Shown: positions 49,501 to 60,024 of the stretch, one piece after another
Position numbering within the stretch: position 1 is the first letter of the stretch
Layout of the letters: every line of letters begins with the position of its first letter
Assembly: GCA_030562195.1 (NCBI GenBank)
Contig: CM060200.1
Coordinates: 39,715,084 to 39,779,083 of the forward strand
Length of the DNA: 64,000 nt
DNA from: Nipponacmea schrenckii
Taxonomy: Eukaryota; Mollusca; Gastropoda; Lottiidae
Direction: 5' to 3'
Notes under the pieces: model-generated
Told to the model about the DNA's origin: nothing
Database searches by the model: none
The model's input: only the letters and a program-made list of their open reading frames with translations
Position numbers and translations under genes: made by a program

Positions 49501-51828
49501 GTTTAAGACAGTTTCATACATACCATGTTTAAGACAGTTTCACACACATAACATGTTTAGAAAGTTTCACACACATATCATGTTCAAGCCAGTTTCACAC
49601 ACATATCATGTTTAAGACAGTTTCACAAGTAATTTGAAAACAAAATACGAATAAGAGCTTGTGAAACCTTTCAAAACCAATATATAATTTCTCTTTTTAG
49701 ACTCCCAGAAACAATTGGAGACATAACCAAAACATGTGAATCTTGTCAAGGATTCAGGAATAAAATTCATATGTGGAACTTTATCATGTTCAAAATTCAT
49801 AGTTGTGTGAGAACATGTATTTAATTAACTGTGAGAACAGCAGTAGAGCAGTTAACATGCTGTCATATCTTACCTGGGTATAATAAAGTGTGTTTGATCC
49901 TCATTTAGCTCAATCTCTATAGAAGAGGTAGAAAATTGAATATTAAGACCATAGCTGTACCCAGCTGTAATAAACAATATATACTATTATAATAGATTAT
50001 TAGAGAGGTAAATAATAAAATTGAGCTGTAAGATGTGACAGGTGTGAATTATTAACTTATTAATATATCACAATTCTCACCGACAGGTAAGGTCAAGGCC
50101 ACACCAATTTAATTTTCATTTCCATAGTTTCCTTAACATCTAAATCAGGTAATTTTACTAAGTTGCTTAAGGCATGAATTTCTATTTTTCAGGATTTAGA
50201 ACAAAAAATGGACATCATTATCAAATTTTTGATTAATTTTTGAAGAAAAAGTTACCAAGCATGTATTTTTATACCGTGTAAATTTAATCATTTTTGAGGA
50301 AAACAACAATCTAAAACGCAAGGGTTATCAACTATTCCTTTCAAATACTCCTTTCCTGACCCTTGATTTAATCAAATAGTCTTACTCTTCCTTGATTTTA
50401 ACTAAGATTTTCCCTTTAGACTTTAACAATTCTAAGAATATGGCCTAACTGAAGATAACGATTACTGTAAGGCTACAAATTATTGCGAGATAGAAATTAA
50501 TGCGTTAACTGCAACCTATCCACGATCGCATTAATTTGTATCCGCATTTTTAAATACATATTCCCAAGTGAATTTTATGGAGTTCAATTTGACCAACATT
50601 AGTGACAAGTATTTGAATTGAGACCGGACGGGATTAAGTAATTAGGTAATTATCTCTAAAGTTGAAGCTGATTAATAATCAATCACGTTACAAAAAAAAC
50701 AAAAGATTTTCACACTTGACTATTTAGAGATAAAATCTTGATCATTGTTCAAGTCTTCATTCAATAATCACTTTAGAATTTTGATGATTTTAAAAAATGC
50801 GACACCTATCGCAGATCGCATTAATTTATACTCGCATTTTAGTCTCTATACCCCATGTCGCATTAATTTGTTGACGCATTAATTTCTAGCCTTACAGTAT
50901 AATCTAGGCCTACCAGTACTACTATTTTAATTGTTCACAAATTACTGCTAAACTACAAAACATCTTTTTATGGTATCCCAAAAAAACTTCAAATATACTC
51001 CCATGTTGAAAACCCTGTTCTTACAGAAAATGAAACCCTTAGAGTAAAATTTTCTTATACATTGCAGTGATTTTAAAAAATTAATAAAATGTATTTTAAA
51101 GCTTCTTATATTTCTGTGGACTATTTGTATTACCAGTAATAATGGTAAGATAATAATAGGATCTGATTGATCTTTCCTGGATTATCCATACCTATTTACA
51201 GCATGGTCGACTAATTTGAAGCGAAGATGACTTATTCAAAGAAATCAGACTTTGAAACCAACCACAATAAATGGTTAGAATATTAAGAATCTTATTCAAA
51301 GGTAATGAAAAGGAAAAATCTTTCTAGCTTGACAATCATAGATTTAAGTCATTGATTCAAATTTAAAAATCAAGAAAATAACACAATTATAAAAAAACAA
51401 AAGTATAGAAAAACAATCCAAGAGCAAATATCAGTTTAACAGTAATTTGATTATACTTTATATCTAATTATCTGAAGAAAACATATCTAATATTTCTGAA
51501 TTTTGGTTATTATATTTCACTGACAACAGACGTGATGAAAAAAATGTTGATCTACAGGTATTGAAAAAGAAAGTTTTCTTCGGCTCATGTTTTATTGAAT
51601 TGTGTTTTGTAAACTATGTAATGGAACAATGAGAATGACACTTAAAGTCACTGACATAATATCAATAATGTCATTAATGTAATGACAACCAATTTGTCGT
51701 AATGGTAATTATCTATAGGCCACTGAAAAGAATAGCAAATAAAAACATGTAGGCCTACAAATTAAATCTACACTTGATCACAAGTACATACCTGTTAAAA
51801 ATAACACACAGAAACTCAACAAATTCAT
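43504..51828 (-). CDS. CTNS: Cystinosin, lysosomal cystine/H+ exporter
   Basis: Seven-helix PQ-loop transporter exporting cystine from lysosomes. Exons: 51792-51828, 49874-49964, 48255-48461, 47599-47739, then either 46769-46868 or 46636-46735, then 45880-45999, 45155-45325, 44449-44566, 43504-43679. With one alternative exon the CDS is 1161 nt, or 386 aa. Signal peptide [16 protein letters not shown]. The lumenal domain has N-glycosylation sequons ([23 protein letters not shown]). PQ-loop 1 has [14 protein letters not shown] at about 146-159. PQ-loop 2 has [19 protein letters not shown] at about 286-304. The tail SPYQEVEI includes a YxxPhi-type sorting motif. All joins are GT-AG and in frame. 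Introns carry a 28-bp minisatellite, a TA-flanked MITE, SINEs and a 97-bp tandem repeat. Confidence 0.96.
43836..44115 (+). mobile_element. tRNA-derived SINE, family A (CTNS intron)
   Basis: Head AGTGGTAGCTCAGTGAGTTG (A-box-like) and GGTTTCAATCCCAG (B-box-like), then GTCAGTGATACAGGTC, ACAATAAACCAAGGCC and a distal AGTGGGATGTAAATCTCC. Shares head and body with 38359-38575. Full-length in appearance. Confidence 0.8.
44781..45062. repeat. 97-bp tandem repeat, about 2.9 copies (CTNS intron)
   Basis: Copies begin AGGAGTTATTTTTTTAACTG at 44781, 44878 and 44975. The first two are nearly identical; the third has diverged. Intron between exons 44449-44566 and 45155-45325. Confidence 0.92.
45350..45835. 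mobile_element. Family I MITE disrupted by SINE insertion (CTNS intron)
   Basis: The left remnant CCTGATATATTTTGGATTAC and right remnant ACACATGATTTGACCACACC match the right half of the family I element at 2736-2970. They are separated by SINE sequence at 45388-45803, so the SINE entered an older MITE. The composite fills most of the 45326-45879 intron. Confidence 0.6.
45388..45803 (+). mobile_element. tRNA-derived SINE, family B, 283-bp tandem pair
   Basis: A-box-like TGGCTCAGTGGTTAGCGAG (about 45650) and perfect B box GGTTCGAATCC (45420 and 45704). The block CTGTCGTCTGCTAGGC to GATAGTAGTTTCCCC occurs twice, 283 bp apart; the first copy lacks the head and the second lacks the tail. The tail TAGTAGTTTCCCCTCCTCTA also appears alone at about 4804-4824. 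It is not a functional tRNA because the anticodon-arm geometry is lost. Confidence 0.8.
46636..46735 (-). CDS. CTNS: CTNS alternative exon B (mutually exclusive pair)
   Basis: 100 bp, phase 2 in and 0 out, with acceptor TTTCTTTCAG and donor GTATTT. It encodes [20 protein letters not shown] then [13 protein letters not shown]. 21 of 33 residues are identical to exon A and most differences are conservative. It keeps the GLxFD aspartate of the region just after PQ-loop 1. It is second in transcript order, 33 nt after exon A. Confidence 0.9.
46769..46868 (-). CDS. CTNS: CTNS alternative exon A (mutually exclusive pair)
   Basis: 100 bp, phase 2 in and 0 out, with acceptor AAATTTCAG and donor GTTAGT. 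It encodes [20 protein letters not shown] then [13 protein letters not shown], which is closer to the vertebrate GLSFDFVALNLTGF segment than exon B is. The intron to exon B is only 33 nt. Using both exons shifts the frame to a stop seven codons into exon B. Confidence 0.92.
48863..49628. repeat. 28-bp minisatellite, about 27 copies (CTNS intron)
   Basis: Unit AGACAGTTTCACACACATAT plus CATGTTTA/CATGTTCA. Several copies carry small deletions (TTTAGAAAG in place of TTTAAGACAG) or insertions (GTAGTTTAAG). Occupies much of the intron between exons 48255-48461 and 49874-49964. Open frames inside it repeat every 28 residues and are artefacts. Confidence 0.95.
50465..50897. mobile_element. TA-flanked MITE (CTNS intron 1)
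   Basis: Termini CTGTAAGGCTACAAATTA and, inverted, CTGTAAGGCTAGAAATTAAT, with subterminal repeats of GCATTAATT. Flanked by TA on both sides, the target duplication of Tc1/mariner-like elements. About 433 bp, no coding frame. The superfamily is inferred from the TA only. Confidence 0.75.
51170..51260 (-). repeat. Fragment of SINE-like repeat (as at 8264 and 23610)
   Basis: TTTCCTGGATTATCCATACC, TATTTACAGC and GAAGATGACTTATTCAAAG follow the order seen at 23660-23740. Decayed; CTNS intron 1. Confidence 0.55.
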
Positions 51829-51961
51829 CGTCTTTTCATAATAGTTTCTAAATTCGCTTTTTATGTTATTCAAACTTTCTCGTGACTTATTCTAACGTTC
51901 GCCATTTTAAGATCACATGACCCGTGTAATCACGTGACCAGAAAAAACATAAACATGCAAA
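51829..51961. promoter_or_regulatory. Bidirectional CTNS/MRPL55 promoter with CLEAR-like E-box
   Basis: The 133 bp between the two start codons contain TCACGTGAC at 51930-51938, matching the core of the CLEAR element bound by TFEB/MiT factors on lysosomal genes. A second E-box, TCACATGAC, lies at 51913-51921, and a YY1-like CGCCATTTTAA at 51900-51910. CTNS is a lysosomal gene, which fits. MRPL55 would be driven from the same region. Motif evidence only. Confidence 0.65.
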
Positions 51962-53359
51962 ATGGCCACGAGTTTGGCAAGGTTAGAAATATTATTTTTT
52001 GAGGTTGAGGATAACTCTCAACCATGGATAGTAACTAATGTTGGTGAGATTTGGTGCATAAGAAATACATGGATTTTAAATCTGTCTAAGATTATTTTTC
52101 CTACTCCAAACGCCATTTATCCTAAATCAAATGATAAGTGTTGTTTTATAATATAGACCTTGCTGAAGAAATTTGGTAACATTTGACCTTATTATTCTTC
52201 ATATATAACTAATATAGAGTTATGGATGTTAACTTTTTTACTATATTTACTATTGTTGTTCTGTTTTCTACCATTAAGCTAGCAAGGACGTTTTCTATCG
52301 TTATTACATTTTGTGCTTATTAAGATTCCTGTAGTAGTGCTGTATGTGAATTGAAACGTTTCAAAAATTTCAGGAATGATTAGTATATCCTTAATAATAG
52401 TGTTTTTATGTAATTGACATGATGATCCATTTTTTTGATAGTATGTTTATAACATTCATATATTTCAGATTGAAAAACACACTTTTTCATGTTTATCGAC
52501 AGAAAATTGTTTCTGTACCAGTGAGGTATAATTCTAACAGAACGTCAATATGTCGGCTGAATAGAGGGTTTTATACTAGAGTGTATCCTACTGTATTAGT
52601 TCTACCGAATGGTGCTTCAATAAATATTAGATACCCAGTACCAAGACAAATAATCAAAGTAAATGAATATATCATAAACTCAAATATGTTTCCTGTACTG
52701 TTGGCCTGAAGTGAATTCAGTTAAATGTTTTTAGTTATATTTCAGATGACTGCCATCAAATGATATGGAAGCTCCAGGCAGATTAACAGTTTTGGCAGTG
52801 CCTTTCCCGCTGTAGTTACAGACCTCTTCTTGCAGGAGACACTTGCCATAGTGCACATTGATATGTTTGCTTTCAATGAAGAGACAATTCTTGTTATTAT
52901 GAATGCTTGGAATTATTTCAAGTTATTCTGCATTTTTGCATGAATTTCAGTTTTCAAGAATGGTTAATATGAGTATGTATTCATCAGGGAACTTACCTGT
53001 TGTCATAAAGTAACAGAATCAATAGAATCTTGAAACCTCAAAAGTCATTTTTGAAAAACGCTTAATCCATTTATTAAGCGTTTTTCAGTGATTAAATGCA
53101 CATTTTTGGATAATTACTAGCCTTTTTTAAATTTATTCAGTTTTGTATGTTATTTTTGGCAGCAGGTATATTTACTGATAAAAGACCTATTATCCCTTTC
53201 AAATGTTTTCAGTTAGCAGTAGTCTATGAGGATTTAACAGAAGAGGAAAAGGAAGCTAGATTACGGGATAGAAAACCCAAGAAGAAGATTATAATTGAAG
53301 AAGAAGAGGAAGAGGATTTTGATGTTAATGAGTATAAATATTTGTGGAAGAAGAGATGA
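51962..53359 (+). CDS. MRPL55: Mitochondrial ribosomal protein mL55
   Basis: Metazoan-specific protein of the mitochondrial large subunit. Exons: 51962-51981, 52469-52658, 53213-53359; 357 nt, or 118 aa (human 128). The first exon gives only MATSLA plus part of Arg. The N-terminal 30 or so residues are basic and lack acidic residues, as for a mitochondrial presequence. The conserved core is RGFYTRVYPTVLVLPNGASI and IRYPVPRQI. The C-terminus LTEEEKEARLRDRKPKKK, an acidic run and VNEYKYLWKKR match the human LSPEERRARLRKR...YRQFWTR region. Splice sites are GT-AG and in frame. ATTAAA at 53375-53380 is a possible poly(A) signal. Confidence 0.93.
52240..52415 (+). repeat. Dispersed repeat shared with 16155-16395
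   Basis: AAGATTCCTGTAG, TATGTGAATTGAAACGTTTC, TTAGTATATCC and AATAATAGTGTTTTTAT occur in the same order as in the IPO11 intron copy. Lies in MRPL55 intron 1, ending about 50 nt before the acceptor of exon 2. Confidence 0.5.
52971..53203 (+). mobile_element. MITE-like element, family IV, abutting MRPL55 exon 3
   Basis: Begins GAGTATGTATTCATCAG, has a near-perfect hairpin at its centre (TGAAAAACGCTTAAT / ATTAAGCGTTTTTCA, about 53051-53089) and ends GACCTATTATCCCTTTC. Its right end lies 10 nt from the exon 3 acceptor, so it supplies most of the polypyrimidine tract and possibly the branch point. Confidence 0.7.
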
Positions 53360-53380
53360 TAGATGTATATTGAAATTAAA

Positions 53381-55930
53381 CAGATGTGCTTAAAAGGAAC
53401 TTTGAACTGTAATAGGTCACTTCTCTCATTTTAGACATGAAAGCTGTTCTTACCATTTCAACAAATTCAAATAATAATAGAGCATATTCAAAACCTGTTT
53501 AAAATGTTTATTTGAACCAGAAAATGAGAGAAATAATCCACGAAACAAAATCTTATTTAAAGTGAAATGAACAACTAACACTATATTTATTAAAATGTGA
53601 TTGAAAGATTTGTATGTTTGCATTAGAGTCTCATGGATTTTTTAATAAATGGCAATGTTGTCTATGTTTGTAGTTTATTAATCTAAACCCAGCAGCTATT
53701 TAAGGAATGAATGTGGATCTTGTTAACGTTATGGGGAAATAAACACTGGTTTATCACGTGAAAAGATAAATTGTCTATTTTTTTATTGGAAAAAATACCC
53801 AAAACCGTTGTTGCTTTTTCAAGACACCGATATCTGTCAATCAAGAGCACCGCCCCTAACAATATAGTTCTACAAATCAACAGTCTTGTCATTATGTGGT
53901 GCCTTGACAACGTCAATCACATCATAGTATCACGTGACAAACTACAGTTATTTGAAAATAAACGCCAGTTTGTTTAACTAGTTCATTGAAGGGAGTGATA
54001 GTAGAAATGTAAATATATTGCCATAATTGATGCAATTGTAAAGGAGCATTGAAAAATTGTGCATATTGCCCCTTAGAGTCATCAAGAATAATATAAAGGG
54101 ACACTTGGTGGCTGGGATCTACAGAACATGAACATGCCATTCCCTTGAGCGTTTTTCAACGTTTAATTTGAAATGCTGGAGAAGGGTGTTCTTTGAAGGT
54201 TTTACAACTGTTTGCTGAACATCACACGCATATGGCAATGCAAAATATATTTTTCAAAATCAAAGCAGCCAGTGAGAGTGTATTTCCTTGCCTGGCAATT
54301 TTACAAAAAGTTTGCACTGACTGACTTTTAATCTGATGGCAGAGTGACTGACCTTGATGTTAATCAAATTTGGTTTAATTGAATATTTGAAGAAACTAAG
54401 AATACATATGCTACAGTTGTTGTTTGAAAATTATTTGTGATCTATGATAATTGATAAGCATGCTTAATATTATATGCATTACATCATAACTTTATGTTAA
54501 TGGCAATGGTGAGGGCTTATGCTTTGCAACACAGAATCAGTAGTTAACTTTCATTTTATATTGTAGCAGTTCTGGATTTCAGACTACAGAAAGGGAACTG
54601 CTGAATATTTTTAAGCCACTAATTACTTCAGCAGTTTAATAAACACAAAAAATTCAAAAGCTCTTTAATTCTCAAATAAATTTTGGTTGAAACGGTTCAT
54701 ATATCTGGAAAACAATCTTTTCCTGTAGGTTTTTCATTTATAAATGTCTAACATAGCCCATTATTTCCATACTTCCTCTCAACACCTGCAAGTACATTAA
54801 AAGAATTATTAGTTAATTATTAGAAAAAATTAGATGATGCAGTTTTATTTGAATAGACAAACTGTTTATAGATTGTGATTTTCAGGGAGGATTCAAGACA
54901 CTGGTGACTAAAATATTGTTCTCATAAAATCAAGCTTTAGCACCATCTCTGAGACTTGAATGCAGTCAGCTCTATGTATTATTAGGGCCTTTTCTCGTTA
55001 TTACTTCCTTAAGTGGCACAATCAATGGATGACAATTACTTTATTAAATAAACTTGCGACATTTCAACTCTTGTCTTTATCAAGCAATGAAACATCGCAA
55101 GTTTTTTAACAAATTAATTGTTTTACATAAAATTGTGTCCAGTTAATTAATAAAGATGTATTCAAATCCTCCTGTTTACCCCAAAACAATAGTAAAAGTA
55201 AAATTAAAGATATTGATAAAATCCCTGATGTAGAAGTTATTTTTTCAAATTCTTCAGGAAGAAAACAATTATGTAATCTGTAATTTTTGTGACATGACAA
55301 CAAGAAATGACCCCTGATTTCAGCTCACCCTCAAACAATATAGATGTTGAGAGGTGTCAACCCTAAACTGATTTCAGCTCACCTCCACTGGCTATCACTC
55401 TTCCTAATTTGAAATTTCTTTTTATCTCTGAAATGAATACAAGCATTTGAAGATTAATCTATATAGAGTATAGATCTCTTTATTTTCCTGAATATTGTTC
55501 ATCCCATACTTATGGTTTGTAAGTGACGTATTTTAGCCATGGTTATGCCTTTATGGAGTCATACCGATAGTAATGTTGATGAATAGCCACCTTACTAAGC
55601 ATACTGTTACGCCCATTTCTTGTAGGAAAATAAAGAGATCATATAGAAATAGGCTCTTGGTTTCAACTTCTCCCTCCACCCATAAATGTAAAGAAATATT
55701 TTCAATTTTTGACTAGGCTTTGAATGGCATTCAATCTACTTTCGTTTTATTTTAGACACCGCATGGAATTATATTTATATTGAGGAAAGTGGTGACTTGT
55801 TTGATTTTATGCAAAGTGTACAGTTTCGTTTCAGCGTAATGTACAGATGGAAACCTATTTATCAAACATATCTTATTAGATTCAATCAAGTAGAACTGCG
55901 ATTATTGTTTCTAACTGACTAAACAGATCA
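53381..55930. other. Intergenic between MRPL55 and FKBP1A
   Basis: About 2.5 kb without a supportable gene. A hairpin (AAACTTGCGACATTT with AAACATCGCAAGTTT) lies at about 55050-55102. A short direct repeat, TGATTTCAGCTCACC, occurs at 55316 and 55370. Nothing else is recognised. Confidence 0.5.
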
Positions 55931-55973
55931 GAATCAACGTCTTCATAGGTCGAGGTCTTCGCGCAATCTGAAA

Positions 55974-55985
55974 TGCGCTTGCGCA
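55974..55985. promoter_or_regulatory. NRF1-like palindrome at FKBP1A promoter
   Basis: TGCGCTTGCGCA matches the NRF1 palindrome (YGCGCAYGCGCR) with one substitution. It sits in a locally CpG-rich patch 140 nt before the FKBP1A start codon. Motif evidence only. Confidence 0.5.
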
Positions 55986-56123
55986 CTTTAATCTCGTTCT
56001 ATAAATATGACGTGAATTTGTGAGATTCTATATGCAAGGTGCGGTAACTCTGTATTTTCCTTGCAAGTAAAGAAAAGGATCATTTTCTGCAAAATTAAAA
56101 AAATTAGATGTTAATGTATTAAG

Positions 56124-58074
56124 ATGGGAGTAACTATTGAAGAACTAAGTCCTGGAGATGGTAATAATATGATCTGTTTTCGTAACACCTGTTTTTTTTA
56201 ACAGAGCAAGTCTTACCCTGCCTGAGAATGATGTGAATAAGAAAAAATGAATAAGCTTAAGTGATCTTGTATTGTTATTTTATTTTGAAAGTTCAGTGTG
56301 ACACTGACATTCTAACTGATTTGATGATGTATGATGTAACTCCCTGATATTTCTTTAATTTCAGGAAGGACATTTCCGAAGAAAGGTCAACTTGTGGTTG
56401 TGCATTACACAGGTAAATATTTACTGAATAATAAAGGTGATTGATATTTATTTCAAAGTGAAAAATGACCTTATTCAATTTCTGTTCATATAATGTTATA
56501 TTGAAACGATTATGACAGATATTTTTTTGTGCTGGGTTTTTACTATTAATTACATTAAAACTTCTCTTCAGTAATCCATGTTTATTTTCTTTTACACTAG
56601 GAACATTAGACAATGGAGATGTATTTGATTCGTCAAGAGAAAGAGGAGTACCATTTAAATTTCATTTAGGAAAAGGAGAAGTTATAAAAGGTATTATTGA
56701 TTTTTTAAAACTTCATGGGTTGCTCTGTCTTCAGTAGACAAATAGATTATTATGTTTCATCTACTTTACGTCGAAGAATGTACATAAAATTTCACGTCTC
56801 GAAATTGAGAAAAAGAGAGCATATATTCATCAGTAAATTTACCTGGTGTCATAATTAACAGAATCCTTTAAAATCTGGAAAACTCCTAAAGCTTAGTATT
56901 TATTGAAAAATACTCCACCAATTTAAGTGTTTTTCAATAGTTTTTTAAATATTTATGGATAAGTTTATTTGCATTTACCATATTGTATAAGGTTTCTTTA
57001 TGGCAGAAGGTATACCTACTAATAAATATATTCTACTATTTGCCAAGTTTAAAAGATTTTTTTTAATATTCCCTTTAATATGAGTACATAGGATCTTGTT
57101 TTATGATTTTCATATAAATCTTGTGATTTTTGTGTTTTATTTAGGATGGGAAGAAGGTATAGCTAAGGTATGTAGGATTTCACTTTCTATCAGATTAAAA
57201 TAACGCAACGGAATTTTTACTTTTCCTAAATTTTATTGTTCAATTATTATGTATTTTGACGAAAACGGATTATAATTGTTTCACATACTAATTAAAATGC
57301 TGATTATCATCTTCTACACAACCTAGTTACTTAGTTTTGACGTTTTTTAAAATTTTCATCATTAACTCTATTATAAACTCCATTATACATCTTTGATGCA
57401 AATATTTCTAGAAAGAAATATTTCCGACTCAGTGCCAATGCTTTTGTCTGTCAGTTTATGGTTGGCTCATCCCCACTGCCACAAACAGTCACTGGTAATT
57501 TAAATGTTTTTTTTTTTTTTTTTTGTCAGATGAGTGTTGGTCAGAGAGCCAGATTAACATGTTCACCAGATTATGCTTATGGTAATAGAGGTCACCCTGG
57601 TGTATATCCTTTTTAATCAATAACCATTTGACAATGTCAGCATGTCAGCTGATTTAAGAACCATTTGTTAATGTCAGTTAAGTGGTCAGGTTTGAACAGG
57701 TCAGATGGAACCTGGGAGATTTATATTTATATAATTGTTTTTTTTTTTATTATTGACTTTCACTGTGCTTACAGTGGAGGAGGGGTATGAAAATGTTCCA
57801 AAAGAGTATGAAAAAATATATATATATTTTTGATATTCCTTTATTTTGTGAGGCTGGCCTATTGACCTCTTACTTTAAATTTTTTATGATTTTACATAGT
57901 GCAAGAACTGTGTGGAAGTTTTGTGGCCCCCTTTTCTAATGTTTCCTGATGGACAAGCTTCACTGATAATTGATTTTTGATCCAAAGGTATCTTGTAGAT
58001 TTTCCTTAACTAGTATTACTATTCCACCAAAAGCTACACTACGATTTGACGTGGAGTTATTACGATTAGAATAA
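56124..58074 (+). CDS. FKBP1A: FKBP12 peptidyl-prolyl isomerase
   Basis: Cytosolic prolyl isomerase, the FK506/rapamycin receptor and a partner of ryanodine and TGF-beta receptors. Exons: 56124-56160, 56365-56412, 56601-56690, 57145-57167, 57530-57603, 58020-58074; 327 nt, or 108 aa, exactly the human FKBP12 length. It begins [20 protein letters not shown]. All ligand-pocket residues are present in human numbering with Met1: Y27, F37, D38, F47, E55, V56, I57, W60, Y83, H88, I92, F100. It ends [10 protein letters not shown]. Introns 1-4 are GT-AG. The last intron (57604-58019) is AT-AC and splits the Val91 codon. An element of repeat family IV lies in intron 3. Confidence 0.97.
56815..57050 (+). 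mobile_element. MITE-like element, family IV (FKBP1A intron 3)
   Basis: GCATATATTCATCAGTAAAT, ACCTGGTGTCATAATTAACA, TTGAAAAATACTCC and ATGGCAGAAGGTATACC follow the order of 52971-53203, with more decay. Confidence 0.6.
57604..58019 (+). other. FKBP1A: AT-AC (U12-type) intron in FKBP1A
   Basis: The exon ends CACCCTGGTGT and the intron opens ATATCCTTTTTAATC, the U12 AT-AC 5' consensus. It closes TTTTCCTTAACTAGTATTAC, with a perfect TTCCTTAAC branch motif about 11 nt before AC. Joining gives H-P-G-V-I-P-P, the family's HPG[IV]IPP. A GT donor two bases earlier would not pair with an AG acceptor that restores the frame at IPP. Length 416 nt. Confidence 0.92.
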
Positions 58075-60024
58075 AGAATACATAGACTTATATTTATATG
58101 ATGAATGTATGAGTGTTTTACTGTGAACAATAATATCTGTGATGAAAGGTGACCAGTTTAATATAATGAAAGAAATAATAGGAAAGATAACAGTGTTGTA
58201 ATTGGTCTTTTATCAGGAATAAAGATGGGTTTACAAGTCTTGCGTGGAATATTGTGGTCTAGTTTATTCCATTGGAAATTTTAAAGAAGTGTATTGACGA
58301 CTTTCTGTCAGCATTAACAGCATTTATCTTTTATCAGTTTGATGTTATGGTAAAAACTGAAACATCTTATTAGTAAAATATTTAATTTCTCGATACCAGT
58401 AATATCATATGAAAGGAGATTTAAAAACAATGAGATTTACACCTGAGAATCAGAAATATATCGTGATTGCTTGTTGGATATTAAAGGGACAGGTGTGCCA
58501 TTTGTTTGACAAATCATACCTCAGTCTTAGAATGGGAATTTTCAGCCTAGCTTATCAGTAATGGCAGTTATAGTATTACTCAGATCATTGTGGAAATATG
58601 AGCCCTCAAGTCCCTGTATGTCTACAATTATTCATATTATAAAGCTAAAATGATAGATCATCAATTCCAGAGATTCTGCAATATGTACTAAAGGTGTGAT
58701 TAGAAATAGAACAAAATTCTGAGTTCCATGTGTTTTTGCATGAATAATGTGATTTTCTGGCATTTCTAGTACTTCTGAAGATGACTTATTTAAAATTTAC
58801 CCCTCAAAAATGGCAAACCATGGCCTTGAATGATATATTTCTATGGACTTGTAATGTGTATCAGTGTAATAAAAGCAAGGTAACAATTATGTTGTGTTTG
58901 ACCATCTTAACTGCAGTTTGAACTTTTCAGCTGATGAAATTTTTTGTTGGGTTAAAATGAATACCAGTTTTGTGTTTTATATTTTTACTTTTAATTGTTT
59001 TCTTTTTCCATTTTATGATATTTGGTCAAGTTTGTTTTTAAAAATACAAGATGATTGGAATTGTTGTTACTATCACATTGGTCAATGAAATAAATTTATG
59101 AAATCCGTGGAGTTTTGTAATAGAATATGTTTTGATTTTAATGGCTCTCAGATGCATTTTTATTCATATAGTATAGTAGTCTCTTACACCCAGACTATTG
59201 TCTATGACTATATATTTAGTCAATACTGTCCAGGAGAAAGAGTGGCTGAATGATAGAGGTGAATAGTATGGTGTAACTGAAATATACAATTTAAATTACA
59301 TTAAACTTCTTTTTAAGAATTACACCAAGAGTGCACTCTGTACTATTTTGAGGATCCATTCATACTAGATATTATTTTACTATTATTACTATGTAATGAA
59401 TAATAAAGAGTTGACTATTGAAGTTGTTTGTTATCAATTTTCTAACAACAGTTTAGATTTTAAGAGTGACAGGTTTGCTATCTGTAATAGTGTTCACAGA
59501 CCACAGTCACAATCTGACACTTCAAATCCATGTCTGTCCAGAACTATCAGGGTTTGTAAGTTAAATGACGATCATTTCTTGCACTATGTAGACATTTTCT
59601 GTGCATTTCTTGTAGGCCTACTTCTGGAGTCACCTGCAGACTTTGTATCTTAATCAGATTTGTTAGATAATATCTACTGCGCAAATGATAAGATAAGTCA
59701 TTTCCTATAAAAAAATTTAAGAGCCCATGAGGTGATTTATCATCAACCCTCATAAAAAACTATGCATAGACAATGCTTAGGGTTGTTCTTTACAAATTGG
59801 TTTAGTTTCCTCTAAACACTTATATCTCATCTCGCACTTTTCACAATCAAGGGCTGATATGAATTGACATGTCAGACTACAAATGACTATAAATAAAGTT
59901 ATTTCCCTTGAATAGCGGCGCCAGTGTTGCGTGGCAATACATCTTCATCACTTGCCGGCTCATATTCCATCGTTTCTGTCTGCTGTGATCTTTTTCGCTT
60001 TGTTCGGCAGACAAGAGACTCAAG
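58075..60024. other. Spacer from FKBP1A to TMEM38 exon 1
   Basis: FKBP1A 3' UTR and flank, then from 59467 the first copy of a duplicated block that carries the presumed TMEM38 promoter. No other gene is seen. Confidence 0.5.

Noticed and set aside
49276..49506. 76-codon frame with His/Thr-rich repeats
   Set aside because: Period of 28 residues equals the 28-bp minisatellite read in three frames; intronic in CTNS.
48863..49628. CRISPR-like regularly spaced repeats
   Set aside because: Contiguous tandem repeats without unique spacers, in a eukaryotic intron.
57601..57610. Ordinary GT donor (GGT|GTATAT) for the last FKBP1A intron
   Set aside because: No AG acceptor before IPPKAT restores the frame; the ATATCCTTT/TTCCTTAAC/AC set fits a U12 AT-AC intron and yields exactly 108 residues.
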